Shown here piece after piece: positions 46,513 to 55,998 of a stretch of 64,000 nucleotides of DNA; the stretch's first letter is position 1, and every line of letters begins with the position of its first letter. The position numbers and the translations under genes were made by a program. The DNA is from Pelagibacterium halotolerans B2 (GTDB lineage Bacteria > Pseudomonadota > Alphaproteobacteria > Rhizobiales > Devosiaceae). The stretch lies in assembly GCF_000230555.1 (NCBI RefSeq), contig NC_016078.1, forward strand, positions 1-64,000, in the 5' to 3' direction. The notes under the pieces are model-generated. The model saw nothing but the letters and a program-made list of their open reading frames with translations, was not told the DNA's origin and did not search any database.

Positions 46513-47664
46513 TCAGTTGGCCGTGGTTTCCGGCGTGTTGTCCAATTCCGTCTCGCCTTCTGCAGGATCGGCTTGCGGTGCCTCGGCATCGACAACCACC
46601 GGATCGTCCCCTTCGGCCGCTTCCTCGAGATTGAGTTGTTCGACTTCCTCGACAGCGGGTTGTTCCGCTGGGGCTTCGCCGGCGGAAGCAGCGCCGCCGC
46701 CAAGATCGATCGGGTTGTCCGAGATCGAATTGAGGAACACGATCAACGCTGCGCGATCTTCGATATTGGCAAGTCCGGGAAAGCTCATCCGCGTGCCAGG
46801 GGCGAAGTCGGACGGGCTTTCGAGGAAAGCACTGAGGTTCTCCGGCGACCAGGTCTCGCCTTCGGCTCCCAACGATGCCAGCGCATCAGAATAGGCATAC
46901 CCTTCGTGATGGGCGATATCGGCACCGACCACATTGTGAATTCCCGGGCCGACGCGGTTTGCGTTCTCGGGCGAATAGTCGTGGCAGGACTGGCAGCGAA
47001 CGATCAATGCTTCGCCGTCTTCCGGCGTCACGGCGGCCATTGCTGCCGTCAGTTCGTCCTCAACCGGCGCTTCCTCGCCGCCGTCGCCTTCGGCAGGGGC
47101 GGCCTCTTGCTCGGCGGGAGCTTCGGGCAGCGGGAACGGATCGTCCGAATTCTCGCGCAGGAAAGCTATGAGATTGGCGCGATCCTCGGGGTTGGAGAGG
47201 CCGGCAAAGCTCATCTTTGTGCCAGGCGCATAGTTGCGCGGGCTTTCAAGGAACGCGTCGAGATGCTCGTAATCCCATATTTCACCGTTCGAGCCGAGTG
47301 TAGCCAGGGCGTCGGAATATGCAAAACCCTCGTGGCTGGCGATGGGATGACCGACCACGCCATAGATACCCGGTCCGGTGCGGTTTTCGTTCGCCGGGGA
47401 ATAATCGTGGCACGACTGGCAGCGCGTAATCAGGCTCTCACCGGCTTCCGCGGACGCGGTCTGCATGCGGGCCGCAATCGGCGGCACTCCAGGGGCCTCT
47501 TCGCCGCCCGCTTCGCCTTCAGCGGCTGGCTCCGGAAGATCGTAGCTTGCGCCACGCCCTTCGATCGGAGCGTAAATTTCGTCAGCGATGAAGCCGACAC
47601 CCATGACAAAGACCAAGGTGCCCAGGATGGCGCCAAAAATCTTGTTGAGTTCAAATGAATTCAT
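46513..47664 (-). CDS. Membrane-anchored dihaem cytochrome c (tandem CycM-like)
   Basis: The 383-residue protein begins with a CycM-type anchor (NKIFGAILGTLVFVMGVGF) and linker. Two class I cytochrome c domains follow, each with CQSCHDYSP (near residues 83 and 225), GPGI, a Met ligand in GTKMSFAGL or GTRMSFPGL and an RANLIAFL/RAALIVFL end. Acidic Ala/Glu/Pro linkers separate them, and a third acidic tail ends the protein. Related anchored cytochromes (CycM type, about 180-200 residues) have one haem, so this looks like an internal duplication. It should pass electrons from the bc1 complex to a terminal oxidase in the periplasm. Confidence 0.92.
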   Translation of the reverse strand: MNSFELNKIFGAILGTLVFVMGVGFIADEIYAPIEGRGASYDLPEPAAEGEAGGEEAPGVPPIAARMQTASAEAGESLITRCQSCHDYSPANENRTGPGIYGVVGHPIASHEGFAYSDALATLGSNGEIWDYEHLDAFLESPRNYAPGTKMSFAGLSNPEDRANLIAFLRENSDDPFPLPEAPAEQEAAPAEGDGGEEAPVEDELTAAMAAVTPEDGEALIVRCQSCHDYSPENANRVGPGIHNVVGADIAHHEGYAYSDALASLGAEGETWSPENLSAFLESPSDFAPGTRMSFPGLANIEDRAALIVFLNSISDNPIDLGGGAASAGEAPAEQPAVEEVEQLNLEEAAEGDDPVVVDAEAPQADPAEGETELDNTPETTAN

Positions 47665-47896
47665 AACCTCGGTCTCTCCGTACCGTTATCCCCGCCCGAG
47701 CGCCGGCAGCAGAACGCAAAACACGGGCCCTCGACCAGCGATCCGGGAAGCAGGGCGTTTCCACCCTTGCGCCAAAGCCACGGATTCGCCCATCAAGCCC
47801 GCGCGCGGACCATATAATGGAAGCATCGAGCCACGCAACCGCCATAGGCCGGGTGCGACAATCCCGCAAGCCAATTTTTGCATCCCGTTCGTCCAA

Positions 47897-47925
47897 TTGA
47901 CACCTGTCGGACGGGAGGGTTAGGT
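47897..47925 (+). promoter_or_regulatory. Possible pheA promoter
   Basis: TTGACA (47897-47902) is followed after 17 bp by TTAGGT (47920-47925), 33 bp before the pheA start. The -35 box is perfect, the -10 box weak. The 293-bp divergent gap (47665-47957) otherwise holds no gene that I can support. Confidence 0.4.
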
Positions 47926-47957
47926 GCGCGCGCATTCATTCTTTTGGAACCACGCCT

Positions 47958-48791
47958 ATGTCACGCAAGATCGCCTTTCAGGGAGAATTGGGAGCTTTCA
48001 GCCATGCTACGGCTGTCGCGCTCTTTCCGGACGACCAACCGGTCCCCTGCGTGACATTTGAACAGACCATCGGCGCCGTGCAGTCGGGTGATGCCGACTA
48101 TGCCGTCGTGCCGGTGGAAAATTCGCTCTACGGCCGCATCACCGACATCCACCACATTCTGCCCGAAAGCGGACTCTATATCATCGGGGAGCACTACCTT
48201 CCCGTCCGTATGAATTTGCTCGGTGTACCCGGAGCGACGCTCTCGGATATCGAAGCGGTGCAATCACTATCGGTCGCATTGGGCCAGTGCCGCAAATTCA
48301 TTGCAAAACACAAACTGCGCACCATCAACTCGGTCGATACCGCCGGGTCGGCTCGCGAAGTCGCTGAAAAGGGCGATCGAACGATTGCTGCCATCGCCTC
48401 GAGATTTGCCGCCGAGACCTATGGGCTCGATGTCATCGCTGAAAATATCGAGGATGCCGCCCACAACACCACGCGCTTTCTGATCATGGCGCGCGAGCCG
48501 ATTACCCCCAAACCCAACGGCACCAGGATAAAGACGACCTTTGTCTTCCGGGTCCGCAACGTTCCCGCCGCTCTCTACAAAGCTATGGGCGGGTTCGCTA
48601 CCAACAGCGTCAACATGACCAAGCTCGAGAGCTATATGGTCGGCGGCTCGTTCACTGCGACTCAGTTTTATGCGGATATCGAGGGGCATCCTGACGACCA
48701 CAACGTCAAGCTGGCACTCGAGGAATTGGGGTTTTTCTCCGATCACTTCAAACTGCTCGGAATCTATCCGGTGGCCGACTCCGCGCCGTGA
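47958..48791 (+). CDS. pheA: Prephenate dehydratase
   Basis: The 277-residue protein has the PDT domain (FQGELGAFSHATAVALFP, PVENSLYGRITDIHHIL, NTTRFLIMAR with the catalytic Thr-Arg-Phe) and a C-terminal ACT domain (FRVRNVPAALYKAMGGFATNSVNMTKLES) for phenylalanine feedback. It makes phenylpyruvate. No chorismate mutase domain is fused. The divergent cytochrome c neighbour is common in rhizobia, where I recall kdsB lying between them; kdsB is absent here. Confidence 0.96.
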   Translation: MSRKIAFQGELGAFSHATAVALFPDDQPVPCVTFEQTIGAVQSGDADYAVVPVENSLYGRITDIHHILPESGLYIIGEHYLPVRMNLLGVPGATLSDIEAVQSLSVALGQCRKFIAKHKLRTINSVDTAGSAREVAEKGDRTIAAIASRFAAETYGLDVIAENIEDAAHNTTRFLIMAREPITPKPNGTRIKTTFVFRVRNVPAALYKAMGGFATNSVNMTKLESYMVGGSFTATQFYADIEGHPDDHNVKLALEELGFFSDHFKLLGIYPVADSAP

Positions 48792-48844
48792 AAGAGTCTC
48801 ACTGGCCTCTTGCAAACCCGTTCCCGATGCAGCACATAGGGGAC

Positions 48845-48938
48845 GGGAGGTTGGTGGCGGACGAACCGCTCGCCAACCGGGTCAGGTCCGGAAGGAAGCA
48901 GCCCTAACGAGTACGGCACGGGTCGTCGTCAGCCTCCT
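48845..48938 (+). ncRNA. ffs: Signal recognition particle RNA (small, 4.5S type)
   Basis: The core CGGGTCAGGTCCGGAAGGAA followed by GCAGCC is the highly conserved apical domain that binds Ffh. The flanking arms (GGGAGG at 48844-48850, GCCTCC at 48932-48937) pair to close the rod. The length of about 95 nt is normal for proteobacteria. It lies 22 bp before dnaX, a conserved alphaproteobacterial arrangement. Ends are set by pairing and are approximate. Confidence 0.93.
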
Positions 48939-48959
48939 GCTCTATAGCGTCATTTGGTA

Positions 48960-50723
48960 ATGGCGCGGCAATTTCCCCAGCAACGGCCCGCGATGGTGAT
49001 CCCCCCGACCCCAGCAACGCCCTATCAGGTTCTGGCCCGGAAGTACCGGCCATCGAGCTTTGAGAGCCTTGTGGGGCAGGATGCGATGGTCCAGACTCTG
49101 GGCAACGCCTTTGCGACCGGCCGCATCCATCACGCCTTCATCCTGACAGGCGTCCGCGGGGTGGGAAAGACCACGACCGCCAGAATTCTGGCCCGCGCCT
49201 TCAATTATGCCGACGAGACCGGCGCACACCCTACGCTTGATCTTTCCAAAGAGGGCGTCCACTGCGCCGAGATCATAGCCGGCACTCATGTCGACGTCAT
49301 GGAAATGGATGCCGCGTCCAATACTGGCATCGATTCCATCCGCGAAATCAACGCAATGACCCGCACACCGCCGATGAGCGCGCCCTATAAGGTGTTCATC
49401 ATCGACGAGGTGCACATGCTCTCGACATCGGCGTTCAACGGGCTTTTGAAAACGCTCGAAGAGCCGCCGCCCTATGTGAAGTTCATCTTTGCGACGACGG
49501 AAATCCGCAAGGTTCCCGTGACCATCCTTTCGCGCTGCATGCGCTTCGACCTGCGCAGGATTTCGCCCGAGGTGATGACCGGCTATCTCTCTGGATTGCT
49601 CGAAAAGGAGTCGATCCCGGTTGAGCCTGAAGCGCTCTCGATGATCGTGCGCGCCGGGGAGGGTTCCGCGCGTGACTGCCTTTCCCTGACCGACCAGGCC
49701 ATCGCCCATGGTGGAGGAGAGATCAGCGTCCAGTCGGTCCGCGACATGCTCGGACTTGCCGATCGGGCGCGCATCATCGATCTCTTTGAAAAGCTCATGG
49801 GTGGCGATATCGCCGGAGCGCTCGACGATGCGCGCGCGCTCTATGATTCGGGCGCCGATCCGACGACAATCATCACGGATCTTGCCGAACTGACACATCT
49901 GGTGACGCGCATAAAGATTGTGCCCTCGGCCACGGACGATCCGGTTCTGACGCCCGATGAACGCAGCCGGGGCGCAGAGCTGGCACAAAGGCTCGCCTTG
50001 CGTGTGCTGACACGAACCTGGCAGATTCTGTCAAAAGGGCTGACCGAGATCGCCCAATCCGGCAATGGATTGCAATCGGCGGAAATGGTTCTGATCCGCC
50101 TGGCTTACGCCGCAGACCTGCCCAGCCCCGACGAGTTGATCGAAAGACTCACGAACCAGCCCACTGTTCCCGGTCCTGCTCCATCCGCCCCGGCGCCCAA
50201 TGGTGGCGGAGGGTATCAGGCCCGGGCGATGGCGCCTTCCGTACCGCCCGGCCCGGCGCCCCAACAGGTGCCAAGCGTCGAGGCGCGCACCGTGCCGCAA
50301 TCGTACGAGCAGATTGTCGTTCTGGCCGGTGAAAAACGCGACATTGCGATCAAACATGCGCTGGAATCCGATATCAAGCCGGTGTCATTCGAAGTCGGGC
50401 GTATCGAGGTGGCTCTGACACCGACGGCCAACCCCTCAGTCGTATCCACCTTGTCGGCGCGCCTCAAGGAATGGACCGGGCGGCCCTGGCTGGTCACCAT
50501 CTCGACCAAAGAGATTGCTGCGCCAACCTTGCGTGAGGCGCGGCGCGCCGCGGAGGATCATGCCCGCGACGCCGCGCTGGAAGATCCCCTGGTTAAAGCC
50601 GTGATGGAGACATTCCCCGGCGCCAGGCTGGTGAACATCAAATCGCGCCCGGACCTGTCCAGCGAGTTGGAAACGGCAGCGGACGATTTTGAAACTCCAG
50701 TTGATCCGGAGGAAGACGAATGA
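48960..50723 (+). CDS. dnaX: DNA polymerase III subunits gamma and tau
   Basis: From ATG 48960 the protein is 587 residues. The AAA+ clamp-loader core has YRPSSFESLVGQDAMVQTL, Walker A TGVRGVGKTTTARI and Walker B FIIDEVHMLS, with SRC sensor LSRCMRFDLR. The usual zinc-binding four-Cys module is reduced to EGVHCAEI, as I recall for rhizobial relatives. A Pro/Ala/Gly linker (about 400-440) leads to the tau C-domain. The stop overlaps the ybaB start. Confidence 0.96.
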   Translation: MARQFPQQRPAMVIPPTPATPYQVLARKYRPSSFESLVGQDAMVQTLGNAFATGRIHHAFILTGVRGVGKTTTARILARAFNYADETGAHPTLDLSKEGVHCAEIIAGTHVDVMEMDAASNTGIDSIREINAMTRTPPMSAPYKVFIIDEVHMLSTSAFNGLLKTLEEPPPYVKFIFATTEIRKVPVTILSRCMRFDLRRISPEVMTGYLSGLLEKESIPVEPEALSMIVRAGEGSARDCLSLTDQAIAHGGGEISVQSVRDMLGLADRARIIDLFEKLMGGDIAGALDDARALYDSGADPTTIITDLAELTHLVTRIKIVPSATDDPVLTPDERSRGAELAQRLALRVLTRTWQILSKGLTEIAQSGNGLQSAEMVLIRLAYAADLPSPDELIERLTNQPTVPGPAPSAPAPNGGGGYQARAMAPSVPPGPAPQQVPSVEARTVPQSYEQIVVLAGEKRDIAIKHALESDIKPVSFEVGRIEVALTPTANPSVVSTLSARLKEWTGRPWLVTISTKEIAAPTLREARRAAEDHARDAALEDPLVKAVMETFPGARLVNIKSRPDLSSELETAADDFETPVDPEEDE

Positions 50724-51043
50724 AAGACCTCATGGGCATGATGAAAAAAGCCCAGGAATTCCAGCAGCGTGCCCAGGAAATGCAGGCCGAGGCCGCTGCC
50801 CATACTGTTGAAGGCACAGCGGGAGCGGGGATGGTAACGGTGACCATGACCGCCAAGGGCGACTTGCAGGGGCTTAAGATCGATCCTTCTCTGTTCAAGC
50901 CTGACGACGCTGAAATTGTTGAAGACCTGATCGTTGCCGCTCATGCCGATGCGCGGCGCAAGGGTGAGGAATTCATGCAGCAGAAAATGAGCGAAATGAC
51001 CGCGGGCCTGCCGATCCCGCCGGGCATGAAGTTCCCGTTTTAG
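50720..51043 (+). CDS. YbaB/EbfC nucleoid-associated protein
   Basis: The 107-residue protein has the YbaB pattern MKKAQEFQQRAQEMQ, VTVTMTAKGDLQGLKIDPSL and a helical end. It binds DNA as a dimer. It overlaps dnaX by 4 bp and precedes recR by 12 bp, the standard dnaX-ybaB-recR operon. Confidence 0.95.
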   Translation: MKDLMGMMKKAQEFQQRAQEMQAEAAAHTVEGTAGAGMVTVTMTAKGDLQGLKIDPSLFKPDDAEIVEDLIVAAHADARRKGEEFMQQKMSEMTAGLPIPPGMKFPF

Positions 51044-51055
51044 GGGACGAGCACA

Positions 51056-51658
51056 ATGGCCAGCACGTCCGGTGGCCCGGAAATTGAGCAGCTGATTCAG
51101 CTTCTTTCGCGCCTGCCGGGTTTGGGCCCACGCTCGGGCCGCAGGGCGGTGCTCCACCTGATAAAGAAAAAGGAGCAGTTGATGATCCCGTTGGCGGCAG
51201 CGCTCGATCGCGCGGTTGACGCGGTCAAGGTTTGCCAGACCTGCGGCAATATCGATACCATTTCGCCGTGCACGATCTGTGCCGACCCCCGTCGGGCCGA
51301 AACCGGTCTGCTCATCGTGGTGGAAGACGTGGCGGACCTCTGGGCTCTCGAACGCGCCGGAATCGGCATGGTGCGCTATCATGTCCTTGGTGGGGTCCTC
51401 TCACCGCTTGATGGTGTTGGTCCGGACGATCTTTCGATCGATCAGCTGATCCGCCGGGCCCCCGACTATTCCGAGGTTGTTCTTGGGATCAACGCCACCG
51501 TCGAGGGGCAGACGACGGCTCACTACATCACCGATCGGCTTGCGGATACCGGCGTTGCCATTACCCGTTTGGCGCACGGGGTGCCGGTCGGTGGCGAGCT
51601 CGATTATCTCGACGAAGGCACGCTCAGCCAGGCGCTTAAGGCCCGCACCCGGTTCTGA
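51056..51658 (+). CDS. recR: Recombination mediator RecR
   Basis: The 200-residue protein has the helix-hairpin-helix [18 protein letters not shown], the four-Cys zinc finger [16 protein letters not shown], and a TOPRIM domain ([50 protein letters not shown]). It works with RecO to load RecA at gaps. Confidence 0.97.
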   Translation: MASTSGGPEIEQLIQLLSRLPGLGPRSGRRAVLHLIKKKEQLMIPLAAALDRAVDAVKVCQTCGNIDTISPCTICADPRRAETGLLIVVEDVADLWALERAGIGMVRYHVLGGVLSPLDGVGPDDLSIDQLIRRAPDYSEVVLGINATVEGQTTAHYITDRLADTGVAITRLAHGVPVGGELDYLDEGTLSQALKARTRF

Positions 51659-51786
51659 CCGAGACGTTTACCGTTCGCTAAGTGTATTCGCTGATCACCC
51701 GATCACAGCGCTCCTGCCTACTTAAGTTTGTTTACCCATTTGCCTCATATCCTTGCCACCAAATGCCAGGGACGGGCGATTGGAAA

Positions 51787-54186
51787 ATGGGCGAAGTATT
51801 TTCAACTCTATACCATCAGCACGATCTCCGGCTCGTGGTCCTTGCGGCGTTCATCTGCGCCTTATCCTCGTTTGCCGGCGTTTCAATTCTCGCCCATGCT
51901 CGGCGCTCTGCGGGAGCGATGCGTACCACCTGGCTGGCCATCGCGGCGGTTTCGGTTGGCTTCGGCATCTGGGCCACGCACTTTGTGGCCATGCTGTCCT
52001 TCGACGTGGGCTTCCCCGCGGGCTATGATGTCGGTCTGACCCTTGCGTCGCTGTTGATCGCCATTGCCGTGTGCGGCACCGGTTTTGCCGTAGCCGGTCT
52101 GAGCCGACGACGGTCCGATCTGGTCCTGGGCGGAGCCATCGTGGGGCTCGGTATCTCCGCCATGCACTACACTGGCATGCAGGCGCTCAGGATCGGTGGC
52201 GAGGTATCCTGGGATTCGGGCCTTGTCGCTGGCTCGATCATTACCGGGATCGTCTTTGGCGCCGCGGCTCTGCGTGTCGGCGCAAGCGGTCATGGACGAG
52301 CCCGCATCATTGGCGCTGGAATACTCACCCTTGCGATCTGTTCGATGCATTTTACCGCAATGGGTGCGGCGGGGTTTGCCAATTGCTACGCCATCGCGGC
52401 GCCTGGTGAAATCACCCCCGGTGTATTGTCGCTCGTCGTCGGCGCGGTTTCGATCCTGATCCTTCTGGCGGCTTTGGGCAGCCTCTATCTCGATGTGCGT
52501 GATCGCAGGCGAGCCGCGGTCGAAGAAAGCCGGATGCGCGGGCTGGCCGATGCAGCTGTGGAAGGATTGGTCGTATGTTCCGATCGCACTATCGTTGCGG
52601 TCAATGCCGCTTTCCAACGTCTCGCCGGCGAGCAAGGCAAGGATGTGTCGGGCCGGGCCATCGCGGAATTTCTTGCGCCAACGGGCTGTATCGCCGTATT
52701 CGAGCGCGCAAATGAGCTCGTTGAAACCGAGCTTACCGCCCTTAATGGCGAACGGATACCGGTCGAAGTCGTCATGCGCGAAGTCGATTTCGGCGGAAGC
52801 CTCCATCGCGCCATAGCGGTGCGTGACCTGCGGGCTCGCAAGCAGGCCGAGCACCATATCCGGTTTCTCGCCCATCACGACGCCATGACCGGACTTGCCA
52901 ACCGCGCAAGCTTCAACACCAGGCTCGAAGATGAAATTGCCCGCGCACGACTTGCGCGACAGAACCTTGCAGTTCTCTGTCTTGACCTCGATCGGTTCAA
53001 GGAAGTCAACGACCTGTTCGGTCACGCGGCTGGCGATGCGCTGTTGCAACGCGTTGCAGGGCTGATCGAGCGCAATCTCACAGGCGGTCAGTTTGCCGGA
53101 CGGCTGGGGGGTGACGAATTTGCGGTCATTCTTCCCAACGTAATATCGGCCGCACACGCCTCGGCACTTGCCGCCAATATGCTGGAGGTCTTTGCTCAGG
53201 CCAACAACGACGATGGCGAGGACACGGTCATTTCCGCCTCTATCGGCATCGCGCTTTATCCCGAGCACGCCCAAGATGCCGACCAGTTGATGACCTATGC
53301 CGATACCGCGCTCTATTGCGCCAAGGCCGAGGGGCGGGGAACCTATCGCGTGTTTGAAAGCCAGATGGGTGCCCAGGTCCGGGATCGCCGCCTGCTCGAG
53401 CACGATTTGCGTTCCGCCCTGGTCAGCAGACAGCTTTCGCTCGTCTATCAGCCGCAGGTCGATCTCGAAACCGGAGAGGTCTCCGGGTTCGAGGCTCTGG
53501 TTCGCTGGAACCATCCTGAGCGCGGCGCCGTACCCCCTTCGACCTTCATTCCCATCGCCGAGGAGACGGGGCTGATCCTGCAACTGGGCGAATGGGTCAT
53601 GCGGACTGCGTGTACCCAGGCGGCAGGCTGGACCGCACCACTTATGATTGCCGTCAATGTTTCGGCGGTGCAGCTTCATGCGCCCAATTTTGTTGCCTTC
53701 GTGGAAAAACTGCTGGTGGAGACCGGACTTGCTGCCGAGAGGCTGGAAATCGAGATCACCGAAACCGCGATGATCCGCAACATGAACCGGGCTCTCGCCA
53801 ATCTACGTCAGATCAAGGCCCTGGGCATAAGAGTCGCGATGGACGATTTCGGAACGGGCTATTCATCGCTGTCCAACCTGCGCGCCTTCCCGTTTGATCG
53901 GATCAAGGTCGATCAGTCCTTCATCCGGTCCGTGCACGACAACGACCAGTCGGCGGCCATAGTCCGAGCGGTCCTGGGCCTGGGCAAGGGCCTCAATCTG
54001 CCCATCCTTGCCGAGGGGGTTGAGCGCCTCGAGGAACTCGACTTCCTCAAGGACGAAATTTGCGATGCTGCCCAGGGCTACTGGTTCTCAAGGCCCGAGG
54101 ACATCTCGGCTTTCGAAGATGTCGTGCGTGGAACAAGCAAGACGCTCTCTGGCCAGAAGGTCGTGCCGCTCAAACGCCGGGCATAG
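51787..54186 (+). CDS. MHYT-PAS-GGDEF-EAL cyclic-di-GMP enzyme
   Basis: From ATG 51787 the protein is 799 residues. The N-terminal MHYT sensor has about seven membrane helices with ATHFVAM, MHYTGMQ and MHFTAMG, thought to bind a metal and sense a diatomic gas. A PAS-like domain follows, then GGDEF with intact GRLGGDEFAV and no RxxD inhibitory site. The EAL domain (EALVRWNHPERG, NVSAVQL, EITETAMI, DDFGTGYSSLSNLR, ILAEGVE) has all catalytic residues. Both synthesis and hydrolysis of c-di-GMP are possible. A reading from 51682 adds 35 residues; the start is uncertain. Confidence 0.93.
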   Translation: MGEVFSTLYHQHDLRLVVLAAFICALSSFAGVSILAHARRSAGAMRTTWLAIAAVSVGFGIWATHFVAMLSFDVGFPAGYDVGLTLASLLIAIAVCGTGFAVAGLSRRRSDLVLGGAIVGLGISAMHYTGMQALRIGGEVSWDSGLVAGSIITGIVFGAAALRVGASGHGRARIIGAGILTLAICSMHFTAMGAAGFANCYAIAAPGEITPGVLSLVVGAVSILILLAALGSLYLDVRDRRRAAVEESRMRGLADAAVEGLVVCSDRTIVAVNAAFQRLAGEQGKDVSGRAIAEFLAPTGCIAVFERANELVETELTALNGERIPVEVVMREVDFGGSLHRAIAVRDLRARKQAEHHIRFLAHHDAMTGLANRASFNTRLEDEIARARLARQNLAVLCLDLDRFKEVNDLFGHAAGDALLQRVAGLIERNLTGGQFAGRLGGDEFAVILPNVISAAHASALAANMLEVFAQANNDDGEDTVISASIGIALYPEHAQDADQLMTYADTALYCAKAEGRGTYRVFESQMGAQVRDRRLLEHDLRSALVSRQLSLVYQPQVDLETGEVSGFEALVRWNHPERGAVPPSTFIPIAEETGLILQLGEWVMRTACTQAAGWTAPLMIAVNVSAVQLHAPNFVAFVEKLLVETGLAAERLEIEITETAMIRNMNRALANLRQIKALGIRVAMDDFGTGYSSLSNLRAFPFDRIKVDQSFIRSVHDNDQSAAIVRAVLGLGKGLNLPILAEGVERLEELDFLKDEICDAAQGYWFSRPEDISAFEDVVRGTSKTLSGQKVVPLKRRA

Positions 54187-54189
54187 CGG

Positions 54190-55335
54190 TCATTCCAGAA
54201 GCGACGGCCGTTCCTCTTCGAATTCCAGCGCTTCGATCTTTTCGCCGCGCCGGGTCACCTTGCCCGTGGAAACCAGGATATCGTCAATATCCTGGTTGGC
54301 CTGCCGGAAATGGTTTTGAAGTTTGTTCACCCGATCGTTGAGACGACCGACATCGGCCAGGAGCGCAACGACTTCCTTCTGGATGATGTGGGCCTGCTCA
54401 CGCATGCGCACGTCGCGCAACAGGGCCTGTATCACCTGAATTGAGAGCATAAGAAGCGAAGGCGAAACGATGACCACCCGGGCCCGGGCGGCTTTCTGCA
54501 CGACATCCTCGAACCGCTCGTGCAGATCGGCAAAGATCGACTCCGAGGGCACGAACATGAAGGCGGTATCCTGGGTCTCGCCGGAGATAAGGTATTTCTC
54601 CGAAATCGCCTTGATGTGCGTCGTGCAATCGTTGCGAAAGCCGGTCATGGCAGCGCGCACCGCATCGGGGGTTTCAGCCTCGGCGATCCGTTGCCAGCCT
54701 TCGAGGGGAAACTTCGCGTCGATCACCAGAGACGGCGCATCGTTTGGCATGTGGATGAGAGCGTCGGGGCGCGAATTGTTGGAGAGCGTGACCTGGAACT
54801 CATAGGAATTGGGCGCCAGCCCATCGGCAATGATCGCCTCCATGCGTCCCTGACCGAAGGCGCCGCGCTGCTGCTTGTTGGACAGGATCGATTGCAGGGA
54901 GACAATTTCACCCGACAGTTGAGTGATGTTGGTTTGCGCCCTGTCGATCACCGCGAGCCGTTCGTTGAGCTTGGTGAGCGTCTCGTCGGTCTTGGTGCGG
55001 GTTTCGGTCATCGACTGGTTGACCCGGTGCGAACTGGCATCGATGCGCTCGGTGAGAACGCGGGCGAGGTCGGAGGTCCGGGTGCCGAAAATCTCGCTCA
55101 TGGTCTGCATACGCCCGGTCATTTCCGACTGAATGCGCATCATGTCGGCCATGTGCCGTTCCATCTCGGCGTTGCGGGCGGCATCGATTGCCCCTTGTTC
55201 CTCGCGCTGCCGCGCGGCGCGGGTCTGCCCGATCAGGACGATGATGAGCCCGAGCACCGCTATCGCCAGCCCGCCGGCCAGGGCTTCGAGGACGGTTATA
55301 GGCGTTCCGCCGATATCAAAGAGCACTGTTTCCAT
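54190..55335 (-). CDS. rmuC: DNA recombination protein RmuC
   Basis: From ATG 55335 the protein is 381 residues. It has one N-terminal membrane helix (LEALAGGLAIAVLGLIIVLIG), a long coiled coil (about 30-150), and the RmuC nuclease-like core (SYEFQVTLSNNSRPDALIHM, LVIDAKFPLEGW, FMFVPSESIFADLHE). It limits DNA rearrangements at inverted repeats in E. coli. A very long reading up to 56667 in the same frame crosses def and fmt and is spurious. Confidence 0.95.
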   Translation of the reverse strand: METVLFDIGGTPITVLEALAGGLAIAVLGLIIVLIGQTRAARQREEQGAIDAARNAEMERHMADMMRIQSEMTGRMQTMSEIFGTRTSDLARVLTERIDASSHRVNQSMTETRTKTDETLTKLNERLAVIDRAQTNITQLSGEIVSLQSILSNKQQRGAFGQGRMEAIIADGLAPNSYEFQVTLSNNSRPDALIHMPNDAPSLVIDAKFPLEGWQRIAEAETPDAVRAAMTGFRNDCTTHIKAISEKYLISGETQDTAFMFVPSESIFADLHERFEDVVQKAARARVVIVSPSLLMLSIQVIQALLRDVRMREQAHIIQKEVVALLADVGRLNDRVNKLQNHFRQANQDIDDILVSTGKVTRRGEKIEALEFEEERPSLLE

Positions 55336-55440
55336 AATGTTCTTGTTATCTGATTCGCTCCTTCCCATATCCGCTTTGCTTGACCGGTGTGGTGCACCTG
55401 CATTAACCAGTGCGTCACACACCAATTCCGAGATATTTGA

Positions 55441-55956
55441 ATGGCCGTACGCGAAATCCTCATCCTGCCCGATCCTCTGCTGCGCAAGGTGGCCGAGCCC
55501 GTCGAGGCGTTCGATGAAGACCTCCAAAAAACCGTCGATGACATGTTCGAAACCATGTACGACGCGCCCGGTATCGGGCTGGCCGGTCCGCAGATCGGCT
55601 ATATGAAGCGCGTCGTGGTGATCGATCTGGCCGACGAGGAAAATCCGGACTCCGGCAAGATCGCCATGGTCAATCCAGAGATCGTCGGCCTGAGCGAGGA
55701 AACCGCGGTGTCCGAGGAGGGGTGTCTTTCGATTCCCGAGCTCTATTATGAGGTCGAGCGGCCCGCCGAGGTAACGGTCAAATATTTCACGCCCGAAGGC
55801 AAGGAAGTCACCCGTCACGCGACCGGTCGCTTGGCTGTCTGCATGCAGCACGAGATCGACCATCTCGATGGCGTGCTTTATATCGACTATCTTTCGCGCC
55901 TCAAGCGCGACCGCGTGAACAAGAAGTTCCAGAAAAAGGCCCGGCTCGCCAGCTAG
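55441..55956 (+). CDS. def: Peptide deformylase
   Basis: The 171-residue metalloenzyme has all three family motifs: GIGLAGPQIG, EEGCLSIPE (metal Cys) and QHEIDHLDG (two metal His and the catalytic Glu). It removes the formyl group from nascent proteins. It starts the def-fmt-truA unit. Confidence 0.97.
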   Translation: MAVREILILPDPLLRKVAEPVEAFDEDLQKTVDDMFETMYDAPGIGLAGPQIGYMKRVVVIDLADEENPDSGKIAMVNPEIVGLSEETAVSEEGCLSIPELYYEVERPAEVTVKYFTPEGKEVTRHATGRLAVCMQHEIDHLDGVLYIDYLSRLKRDRVNKKFQKKARLAS

Positions 55957-55998
55957 ACTGCGCGTCGGCCAACCGTCTCGAAATCGAAGGGCAATCCG

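Noticed and set aside
51883..53679. A 598-residue minus-strand frame opposite the MHYT-GGDEF-EAL gene
   Set aside because: All catalytic motifs are on the plus strand; the minus frame has none.
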